Both the position numbers and the translations under genes were made by a program. From CAITSH01 sp945892985 (lineage in GTDB: Bacteria > Pseudomonadota > Gammaproteobacteria > Burkholderiales > SG8-39), in assembly GCA_945892985.1 (NCBI GenBank), contig CAMDDU010000020.1:1-64000 (forward strand): 64,000 bases of DNA. The letters are read 5' to 3'. Each line of letters starts with the position of its first letter. Within the stretch, counting starts at the first letter, position 1. This document shows positions 1-7,001 of the stretch, in pieces. The notes under the pieces are model-generated. The model searched no databases and was not told where the DNA came from. It worked only from the letters and a program-made list of their open reading frames with translations.

Positions 1-141
1 CGGCAACTTGCCCAGAGTGCTTATCAACCTTGCCAATTCCCTAGTCCTCATTTCGCGTCTCCTGGTCCAGCGCCTTTGCGCCACACTGCCAGTTTCCGCC
101 CCCACAGGCTCACCAGATGAGCCACCAACATTATTCGCTAT

Positions 142-510
142 ATGAGCCAGAAAGAAAAACCCGACTTCGTGCAATTCAACTTTTCTATCGCCACGCGCGA
201 CGCCGAAAAGAACCTGCTCGCCACCGCCATGGACAACCAGAGCGCAGTCATCATCAACCGGCCGTTCGAAGAGGGCGATTTGTTTCGGACGGTAAAGGGC
301 AAACCCCTGCCCTCCTTTGCCACCGAACTGGGCTGCGAAAGCTGGGCACAGTTTTTCCTGAAATACATTCTGGGCCACCCGGCTGTGACCTGCGTCATTC
401 CAGGCACACGCGAACCGCGCCACCTGCTTGACAATATGCAAGCGGGCACCGGCCCTTTGCCAGATGCGGCGATGCGTGCGCGCATGGCCGCCTATTTCGA
501 CGGCCTGTAA
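142..510 (+). pseudogene. Aldo/keto reductase, C-terminal remnant
   Basis: The 122 codons match the last third or so of a bacterial aldo/keto reductase of the kind that carries FVQFNFS, INRPFEEG and the C-terminal CVIPGTREPRHLLDN stretch (the NADPH-binding end of the TIM barrel). Full-length members are about 270-330 residues. Homology seems to run a few codons upstream of the ATG, as far as an in-frame TGA at 118-120. In bases 1-117 no frame gives a recognisable barrel, so the N-terminal two thirds, including the catalytic Asp/Tyr/Lys/His, are missing. I read it as a decayed 5'-truncated gene. A frameshifted gene whose beginning lies before the window is possible but less likely. Confidence 0.6.
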
Positions 511-573
511 GTAACCGGGTGGCAAAGCCGCGCAAGAGAGCGGCCGGTCCGCTTAAGGCCACCCGCTCGAAAC

Positions 574-617
574 AAGCCTGGACTGCCTTTTGCGGCAAGG
601 CTTAATGGTCTTTTTTT
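574..617 (+). terminator. Hairpin followed by T-run
   Basis: AAGCCT at 574-579 pairs with AGGCTT at 598-603, with an inner TGCC/GGCA pair, and seven T residues follow at 611-617. The gap between stem and T-run is longer than usual. It would end transcription of the aldo/keto reductase remnant. A second inverted repeat (GGGTGGC near 518 and GCCACCC near 559) lies just before it. Confidence 0.45.
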
Positions 618-698
618 ATTAGTCGCACTACGCGCCGCCAATTTATATCTCTGACAGCGTTTCTTGCTGCCGTCGGTGCCTTGGCAAACTGAAGGCGG

Positions 699-1568
699 TC
701 AGGCGATTTCAAAATTCAGGCTGAAGGTCGCGCCATCATCCTGCCCCAGCCATTCAACCAGGCGCGGCATGGTCTCTTTGAGCATATCGGGCAGCGTCCA
801 CGGCGGATTGACGATGTAGACCCCGCTGCCGTGCAAACCGAGGCCATCGGCCGCCGGATCCTTGACCGTCAGCGTCACATGCAACCAGTCGGTCTGGCGC
901 AGTCGGTTCAAGTCCCGGGCCAACAACTCCGATTCGCGTCGCTGCACCTGCGGGTACCAGACCATGTACATGCCGGTGGCAAAGCGCTTGAGACCCTCGT
1001 TGAGGGCGGTAACCACGCTGGCGTAGTCATTTTTGTCTTCATACGAGGGGTCGATAAGCACCAGGCCGCGGCGCGGTGGCGGCGGCAGTACCGAAAGCAT
1101 GCCGGAAAAGCCGTCACCCGCATCGACCTCGACCCGCGTCTCACTGCCGCGGAAATATTTCTCCAACAACTCGCTCTCGGTGCTGTGCAACTCAAACAGG
1201 CGCAGGCTGTCTTTTTTTCGCAGCATCTGTGCGGCGATTTGCGGCGATCCGGGGTAACTGCGTAACTGCGGCCCACGATTAACCGCGCGCACCTGCTCAA
1301 TATACTGCGCCAGCATAGGCGGCAAGTGCCTGCGCCTGCCGCTCTCATCGGTGGACAAGGCCCAAAGCCGGCTGATGCCGCTCTCAAACTCTGCATTCTT
1401 CAACGCATAGCCCTCGTCAAGCGCATGCAGCGCGGCACCGGCGTGGGTGTCGATGCACCAGAACGGCTTGTCCTTTTGCAGCAGGTGACGCAGTAATTGC
1501 ACGAACACGGCGTGCTTGAGCACGTCGGCGTGATTGCCTGCATGAAAAGCGTGGCGGTAGCTGAGCAT
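699..1568 (-). CDS. rlmJ: 23S rRNA (adenine2030-N6)-methyltransferase RlmJ
   Basis: This SAM-dependent enzyme methylates N6 of A2030 in 23S rRNA. The 289-residue product begins MLSYRHAFHAGNHADVLKH, the conserved RlmJ N-terminus, so I chose the ATG at 1568; the frame is open 22 codons further up but that stretch is not RlmJ-like. Length fits the family (about 280). The catalytic tetrapeptide region reads DPSYE from about residue 173; enterobacterial enzymes have DPPYE. It stands alone, about 120 bp downstream of greB on the same strand, and may be read from the greB transcript or its own promoter. Confidence 0.93.
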   Translation of the reverse strand: MLSYRHAFHAGNHADVLKHAVFVQLLRHLLQKDKPFWCIDTHAGAALHALDEGYALKNAEFESGISRLWALSTDESGRRRHLPPMLAQYIEQVRAVNRGPQLRSYPGSPQIAAQMLRKKDSLRLFELHSTESELLEKYFRGSETRVEVDAGDGFSGMLSVLPPPPRRGLVLIDPSYEDKNDYASVVTALNEGLKRFATGMYMVWYPQVQRRESELLARDLNRLRQTDWLHVTLTVKDPAADGLGLHGSGVYIVNPPWTLPDMLKETMPRLVEWLGQDDGATFSLNFEIA

Positions 1569-1689
1569 GGTTAAAGTCGCTGATCCGGCCGGGGGCCGGC
1601 CCTTCGGTAAGAGGCGGCGATTATAACGGCGCAATCACCTTCCTGGCGCCCGCAGCCAGCGGCAAGTCAGGGGCGGGCGCAGGCGCGCC

Positions 1690-2244
1690 CTAATGCAAAA
1701 ATTCGTACCGTATTTCAAGCACCTCGAGATTCTCCGGGCCGTTAGGAGTACGCAAGACAACGATATCGCCTTCGCCCGACTTGAGCAGCGCACGCGCCAC
1801 GGGTGAAATCCAGGACACCCGGCCCCGCGACGGGTCGACCTCGTCGATGCCCACTATCGAAACGGTGCGCCGCTCACCCCGCGGGTCGGAGTACATGACC
1901 GTGGCTCCAAAAAAAACGCGCTCGTGATCGACATCGCGTGGATCGACCACCTCTGCGATTTCGAGGCGTTTCATGAGGTAGCGGATGCGGCGGTCAATTT
2001 CACGCAGGCGCTTTTTGCCGTAAAGGTAGTCGCCGTTTTCAGAACGGTCGCCGTTTGACGCCGCCCAGGACACCGTGCGCACCACCTCCGGGCGTTCCGT
2101 TTCAACCAACACCTTGAGTTCGGTTTTCATGCGCAGGTGCCCGGCCGGCGTGATGTAGTTTTTCGTTCCCGCCGGCAGGCTGGCCACCGGATCCGGAACA
2201 TCATCCTCGATCTCGTCGTTTTCCCTGGTAAATGCTTTGCTCAT
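1690..2244 (-). CDS. greB: Transcription elongation factor GreB
   Basis: GreB enters the secondary channel of RNA polymerase and stimulates cleavage of backtracked RNA. The 184-residue product has the N-terminal coiled coil with the acidic tip ASNGDRSENGDY (about residues 63-74), the GreB-type spacing YGKKRLREIDRRI, and the C-terminal FKBP-like domain ending in VLEIRYEF. About 30 extra N-terminal residues, acidic and probably flexible, precede the coiled coil compared with E. coli GreB (158 residues). The chosen ATG at 2244 gives MSKAFTREND; an upstream in-frame start at 2259 is possible. A separate GreA is encoded at 37.1 kb, so both paralogues are present. Confidence 0.88.
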   Translation of the reverse strand: MSKAFTRENDEIEDDVPDPVASLPAGTKNYITPAGHLRMKTELKVLVETERPEVVRTVSWAASNGDRSENGDYLYGKKRLREIDRRIRYLMKRLEIAEVVDPRDVDHERVFFGATVMYSDPRGERRTVSIVGIDEVDPSRGRVSWISPVARALLKSGEGDIVVLRTPNGPENLEVLEIRYEFLH

Positions 2245-2377
2245 GGCTGGATTTTGCACCTAACTCCGCGCTGCAGGCTTTGATGTGAATGATTTATCAT
2301 AGCAGCGTGCCTGCACGCGGGTGCGGCGTCGCAACCAAGGCATAGCGAACAACAACGATCGCCACCGGGGAGCCGCA

Positions 2378-3070
2378 ATGACAATGCATGCAAAAACCAG
2401 GGAATGGGCCCTGGTTACGCTGATAAGCCTGACTGCCGTACTCGCCAACCTGCCCCGGGACATGCTCGAGGGCTGGGGCGTCAACCCCGACCACCTGATC
2501 GCCATCCTTGCCATCGCGGTGTTCATTTCGCTGTTTTTTTACCTCAAGTTCACGTTTCTTTTGATGTTCATCGCGCTCGCTGCGGGGGCCAACATGCCCG
2601 CGCAAATTGCCGAAAAACTCGGCATTTCGACCATTCCGTTAATCCTCGCCCTCGCCGCCATGGTCGGCATATCCCTGATCAATTACGTGATCGGACTACT
2701 CCCCACCGGGCTGGAGGAAAAACCCAAGGAAAAAAGCGCCGAGGGTATCAAGACACTTTTTTACGCCATAGAAAAGGGCAACCTAGTCTATGCACAAAAA
2801 ATCCTGTCCATGAATTTCGATCCGAACCTGCTGGCTGACAACGGCTACACGCCGCTGATGTACGCGTCCGCGCGCGGCAACGCCCAGATGGTCGAACTGC
2901 TGATCCGCAACGGCGCCGATGTCACAATCATGAGCAAGGACGGCGACACGGCCCTCGAGCTTGCGCTCAAAATGGGCTCCATCGAGGTGGCCGATATCAT
3001 AAAGACGGCACGCGCCGATCAGGTCGCACGCGAAGGCGCGATGGCTCAGCGGCAAGGCGCCATCGCCTGA
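2378..3070 (+). CDS. Membrane protein with C-terminal ankyrin repeats
   Basis: The 230-residue protein starts at an ATG preceded by GGGGAG. It has about four hydrophobic segments (roughly residues 10-27, 38-58, 56-72 and 88-112), then a short charged linker and two to three ankyrin repeats (about residues 135-215; the second has the canonical GYTPLMYASARGN and VELLIRNGADV). It looks like an inner-membrane protein presenting an ankyrin platform to the cytoplasm. It is divergent from greB and precedes the degP-type protease by about 105 bp on the same strand. The function is unknown; ankyrins mediate protein-protein contacts, so a partner is to be expected. Confidence 0.75.
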   Translation: MTMHAKTREWALVTLISLTAVLANLPRDMLEGWGVNPDHLIAILAIAVFISLFFYLKFTFLLMFIALAAGANMPAQIAEKLGISTIPLILALAAMVGISLINYVIGLLPTGLEEKPKEKSAEGIKTLFYAIEKGNLVYAQKILSMNFDPNLLADNGYTPLMYASARGNAQMVELLIRNGADVTIMSKDGDTALELALKMGSIEVADIIKTARADQVAREGAMAQRQGAIA

Positions 3071-3175
3071 AGCTGGCGCTTCGCCGCCAAAAGTAACAAT
3101 TTGTTTCAGGGGCCTCTTTCACGGAACCCCCGCCCGCGCTTGTGTTCCAAGAAAGACTTCAACTGGAGAGCGCAC

Positions 3176-4615
3176 ATGAATACAAAACTTGCCACATCGG
3201 TTGCCGCAGCGCTGGCATTGGGTCTTGGCGTTGGCGCCTACAGCGGCAATTCGGGCATATCAAACACCCAGGCGGCCGCACCTGTGCTGGCCGCCGCAGC
3301 CGCCACGCCGCCCTTGCTCAGTTCACGCGGCCTGCCCGACTTCAGCGCCCTGGTTGAGCGCGAAGGTCCGGCCGTGGTCAACATCAGCGTGGTTTCGCTC
3401 AAGCGCAAGGCCGCCGTCGACCCCAACGATCCGACGTTTGAATTTTTCCGCCGTTTTGGTGTTCCTGTGCCGCAGGAGCGGGCACAGCCTTCGCAAGGCC
3501 AGGGTTCGGGTTTCATCGTCAGTGCGGACGGCACCATCCTGACCAATGCCCACGTCGTGGCCGATGCAACCGAGGTCACGGTAAAACTCACCGACAAACG
3601 CGAGTTCAAGGCCAAGGTGCTGGGCGTGGATCGCCGCACCGATGTTGCGCTGGTCAAGATTGACGCAACCAACCTGCCGGTCGTACGCATCGGCGACTCG
3701 AACCGGGCAAGGACCGGCGAATGGGTCGCGGCAATCGGATCGCCTTTCGGCTTGGAGAACACCGTCACCGCCGGCATCATCAGTGCAAAATCGCGCAACC
3801 TGCCGGATGAAAACTATGTGCCCTTCATTCAAACCGATGTCGCCATCAACCCGGGCAACTCGGGCGGACCCTTGTTTAACATGAACGGCGAGGTCATCGG
3901 TATCAACTCGCAGATCTACAGCCAGACCGGCGGCTACATGGGACTTTCCTTCGCCATCCCGATTGATGTGGCGATGAAGGTCAAAGAGCAGTTGCAGCAG
4001 TATGGCAAGGTCAGCCGCGGACGTCTTGGCGTCGCGGTGCAGGGCGTCAGCAAGGAACTGGCCGAATCATTCGGCCTGGCCAAGGCCCAGGGTGCGCTGG
4101 TGAACTCGGTCGAGCTCGCCAGCCCGGCAGAAAAGGCCGGCCTTGTTTCCGGTGATGTGATCCTTGCCGTCAACGGCACACCGGTTGAGCAATCATCCGA
4201 CCTGCCGCGTGTGATTGGAGATCTCAAGCCGGGTCAATCGGCCAAGTTGCAGATATGGCGTGGTGGCGCGACCCGCGATATCAGCGTCAGCCTGGGCGAA
4301 ATACCCTCGGACAAAGTCACCCGCGCAGCCGAACCTGCGGCCAGACCCGGTCGTCTTGGACTCGCGGTGCGCCCGCTCAGCGCCGATGAACAACGCCAAT
4401 TGCAGGTAAGCGGCGGCTTGGTCGTCGAACAGTCCAATGGCGCCGCGGCCCGAGCCGGCATCCAGGCCGGTGACATCATCCTCGCCGCCGGCACCGAGGC
4501 GATCACCAGCATTGCGCAATTGCAGGGCATTGCCGGCAAGGCCAGGGACCAGATCGCGATCCTAGTGCAGCGCGGCGACTCCAAACTCTACGTTCCGATC
4601 AAGCTGCAAGGCTAG
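3176..4615 (+). CDS. degP: Do-family periplasmic serine protease (DegP/MucD)
   Basis: This envelope protease/chaperone degrades misfolded periplasmic proteins. The 479-residue product has an N-terminal export signal (about 1-25), a trypsin-like domain with catalytic triad His126 (TNAHVV), Asp156 (RTDVALVKI) and Ser229 (GNSGGPLF), and two PDZ domains (about 290-380 and 400-475). The ATG at 3176 has GGAGAG just upstream; an in-frame extension to 3101 lacks a signal-like start. In many betaproteobacteria mucD follows the rpoE-rseAB genes; here it stands alone behind the ankyrin gene. A strong hairpin follows the stop codon. Confidence 0.93.
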   Translation: MNTKLATSVAAALALGLGVGAYSGNSGISNTQAAAPVLAAAAATPPLLSSRGLPDFSALVEREGPAVVNISVVSLKRKAAVDPNDPTFEFFRRFGVPVPQERAQPSQGQGSGFIVSADGTILTNAHVVADATEVTVKLTDKREFKAKVLGVDRRTDVALVKIDATNLPVVRIGDSNRARTGEWVAAIGSPFGLENTVTAGIISAKSRNLPDENYVPFIQTDVAINPGNSGGPLFNMNGEVIGINSQIYSQTGGYMGLSFAIPIDVAMKVKEQLQQYGKVSRGRLGVAVQGVSKELAESFGLAKAQGALVNSVELASPAEKAGLVSGDVILAVNGTPVEQSSDLPRVIGDLKPGQSAKLQIWRGGATRDISVSLGEIPSDKVTRAAEPAARPGRLGLAVRPLSADEQRQLQVSGGLVVEQSNGAAARAGIQAGDIILAAGTEAITSIAQLQGIAGKARDQIAILVQRGDSKLYVPIKLQG

Positions 4616-4623
4616 GCAGAACG

Positions 4624-4657
4624 CGACACGGACCGGGGCTCGCCCCGGTCCGTGTCG
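4624..4657 (+). terminator. 15-bp perfect hairpin after degP
   Basis: A perfect 15-bp stem (4624-4638 with 4643-4657) encloses a CTCG tetraloop. No T-run follows, so it may act as a factor-assisted terminator or RNA 3' end stabiliser. It lies between degP and metY; a TAGAAT -10-like element for metY follows near 4667. Confidence 0.6.
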
Positions 4658-4695
4658 CCCCCGCGGTAGAATCGGGCCATCGAGAAGGAGTTCCG

Positions 4696-5991
4696 ATGGC
4701 CAAGCCAAGAAATCCGGGGTTCGACACCTTAAGCCTGCACGCCGGGCAGGCGCCCGACCCGCATACCGGCGCGCGTGCGACGCCGATTTACTTCACCACC
4801 TCGTTTGTCTTTCGCGATTCGGATCACGCCGCATCGCTGTTCAACATGGAACGCGCGGGGCATGTTTATTCGCGCATCTCCAATCCGACCAATGCCGTGC
4901 TCGAAGAGCGCATTGCCGCGCTAGAAGGTGGCGTCGCCGCCATCGCCACCGCCAGCGGGCAGGCGGCACTGCATCTGGGGCTTGCCACCATCGCCGCTGC
5001 CGGCTCGCATATTGTTGCCTCTGCAGCCCTTTACGGCGGCTCGCATAATCTGCTGCATTACACCCTGAAACGCTTTGGCATCGACACCACCTTTGTGCAA
5101 CCGCGTGACCTTGCCGCCTGGCGCAAGGCCATACGTCCGAATACCAAGGTCCTGTTCGCCGAAACCCTCGGCAACCCGGGGCTCGATGTGCTGAACATCC
5201 CCGAAGTGGCCGCCATCGCGCATGAGCACAAACTGCCGCTGATGGTCGATGCCACCTTTACCACCCCTTACCTGCTCAAGCCATTCGATCATGGCGCCGA
5301 TCTGCTGTTTCATTCGGCCACCAAGTTCCTCGGCGGCCACGGTGTGGCCATAGGCGGTGTACTTGTCGACGGCGGCGTCTTTGACTGGGTCGCCTCGGGC
5401 AAGTTTCCCGAGCTGACCGAGGCCTATGAGGGCTTTCACGGCATGAATTTTTCGGAGGAGTCGACCGTGGCGCCCTTCTCGCTGCGCGCACGCCGCGAAG
5501 GTCTGCGTGACTTTGGCGCATGCATGAGCCCGACCACCGCCTTCCAGATCCTGCAAGGCGTGGAGACGCTGCCCCTGCGCATGCAACGTCATGTCGAGAA
5601 CACGCGCAAGGTGGTTGAATTCCTGGTCCGGCACCCGGCGGTTGCCTCAGTCTCTTATCCGGAACTCCCGGGACACCCGGATCACGAATTGGCGAAAAGA
5701 TTGCTGCCCAAAGGTTGCGGCGCCGTGTTCAGCTTCAACCTCAAGGGTGATCGTGCCGCCGGGCGGCGCTTTGTCGAGACCCTGCGTATTTTTTCGCATC
5801 TTGCCAACGTTGGCGATGCCAAATCGCTGGTTATCCACCCGGCAAGCACGACGCACTTTCGTATGGATGAGGCGGCCCTCGCTGCGGCCGGCATCACCGA
5901 GGGCAGCATGCGTCTTTCAATAGGACTTGAGGATGCCGACGATCTGACCGACGACTTGTCGGCGGGTTTGCGCGCGGCACAGAAAACCTAG
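4696..5991 (+). CDS. metY: O-acetylhomoserine sulfhydrylase (MetY)
   Basis: This PLP enzyme makes homocysteine from O-acetylhomoserine and sulfide in direct-sulfhydrylation methionine synthesis. The 431-residue length and the N-terminus FDTLSLHAGQAPDPHTGARATPIY are typical of the MetY branch of the Cys/Met-metabolism PLP family. Lys210 in SATKFLGGHG is the Schiff-base lysine, and the substrate loop YSRISNPTNAVLEERIAALEGG is intact. A GAAGGAG ribosome site precedes the ATG. The next gene starts 3 bp after its stop codon, so the two are translated from one message. O-succinylhomoserine sulfhydrylase (MetZ) is less likely from the length. Confidence 0.9.
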   Translation: MAKPRNPGFDTLSLHAGQAPDPHTGARATPIYFTTSFVFRDSDHAASLFNMERAGHVYSRISNPTNAVLEERIAALEGGVAAIATASGQAALHLGLATIAAAGSHIVASAALYGGSHNLLHYTLKRFGIDTTFVQPRDLAAWRKAIRPNTKVLFAETLGNPGLDVLNIPEVAAIAHEHKLPLMVDATFTTPYLLKPFDHGADLLFHSATKFLGGHGVAIGGVLVDGGVFDWVASGKFPELTEAYEGFHGMNFSEESTVAPFSLRARREGLRDFGACMSPTTAFQILQGVETLPLRMQRHVENTRKVVEFLVRHPAVASVSYPELPGHPDHELAKRLLPKGCGAVFSFNLKGDRAAGRRFVETLRIFSHLANVGDAKSLVIHPASTTHFRMDEAALAAAGITEGSMRLSIGLEDADDLTDDLSAGLRAAQKT

Positions 5992-5993
5992 CC

Positions 5994-6824
5994 ATGGATA
6001 TAAACATCAGGGGCGGCAAAGCCTACGCCTACACTGGCGGCACGACATTCGATGTTCGATTGCCAACGGTCCTATTCGTGCACGGCGGCGCGCATGACCA
6101 TAGCGTCTGGATCCTGCAGTCGCGCTATCTCGCCCACCACGGTTACAGCGTGCTCGCACCCGACCTGCCCGGGCACGGCCGCAGCCAGGGCGCGCCGCTG
6201 GAACGGGTGGAGGATATGGCCGACTGGGTCGCGGCATTGATCGATTCTGTCGGAGCGCAGCACACCATTCTGGTGGGACACAGCATGGGCTCGCTCATTG
6301 CGCTCGAATGCGCGGCACGCTATCCGGACAGGTTTGCGGCCATCGCACTGCTTGGGCCGACCTTTCCCATGCGGGTGTCAGCCGAACTGCTCGCCGCCAC
6401 CAAAGACGATGAAGCGGCGGCGCACGAGATGATCAACATCTGGTCGCACGCATCCTATGCACACTACCCGAGCAACCCTGGCCCGGGTTTCTGGGTCATG
6501 GGCGAAAACCTCAGGCTGCTGCAAAGGCAAAAACCGGGGGTGCTCCATACCGATTTTGCGGCATGCAACAACTACGATGCCGGACTGGAAAGCGCGGCGC
6601 GGGTACGCTGTCCAACGCTGGCCATTCTAGGTGAGCGTGACATGATGACACCGCCACGCGGCGCCCGAGAACTGCTGGCCGCGCTAAACAATGTACAGAG
6701 CATAGCCATCCCCGACAGCGGACATGCGCTGATGGCGGAAAAGCCGGACGAAGTTCTGGCTGCATTACTGCGCTTTCTCTCCGGGCTGGACATTCCTGGC
6801 CCAACCCGCGTCGGGGTGATTTAG
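5994..6824 (+). CDS. Alpha/beta hydrolase coupled to metY
   Basis: The 276-residue alpha/beta-fold hydrolase has the oxyanion region FVHGGAHDHSVW, nucleophile elbow GHSMG (Ser97), Asp216 (GERDMM) and His244 (DSGHAL), so the catalytic triad is complete. There is no signal peptide, so it is cytoplasmic. It starts 2 bp after the metY stop, which suggests translational coupling, but it is too short and lacks the features of MetX homoserine acetyltransferase. The substrate is unknown; an ester or thioester linked to methionine or sulfur metabolism is only a guess from position. Confidence 0.8.
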   Translation: MDINIRGGKAYAYTGGTTFDVRLPTVLFVHGGAHDHSVWILQSRYLAHHGYSVLAPDLPGHGRSQGAPLERVEDMADWVAALIDSVGAQHTILVGHSMGSLIALECAARYPDRFAAIALLGPTFPMRVSAELLAATKDDEAAAHEMINIWSHASYAHYPSNPGPGFWVMGENLRLLQRQKPGVLHTDFAACNNYDAGLESAARVRCPTLAILGERDMMTPPRGARELLAALNNVQSIAIPDSGHALMAEKPDEVLAALLRFLSGLDIPGPTRVGVI

Positions 6825-6913
6825 CGCATCGGCTAGGCCAGGCCCCGAACCATCGGAGCCAACTGAACCATGGTCGGCGCCGAAACGAGAAGCACAATCA
6901 GTTCCCATCCACC

Positions 6914-6939
6914 AAGGTCGGATTTGATTTTTCCGACTT
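6914..6939 (+). terminator. Weak hairpin after alpha/beta hydrolase
   Basis: AAGGTCGGA (6914-6922) pairs with TCCGACTT (6932-6939) with one bulged G. There is no clear T-run after it. It lies in the 177-bp gap before nrdJ, where I see no B12-box or NrdR-box-like palindrome. Confidence 0.3.
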
Positions 6940-7001
6940 AAGGCGTAACCTTTGCAGTGTTCCCGCACCATTCCGGTGGCGAGCACGACCGCAGGATTGA
7001 A

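Noticed and set aside
6825..7001. Cobalamin riboswitch or NrdR box before nrdJ
   Set aside because: No B12-box-like GCCACTG in a proper fold and no NrdR-type 16-bp palindrome was seen.
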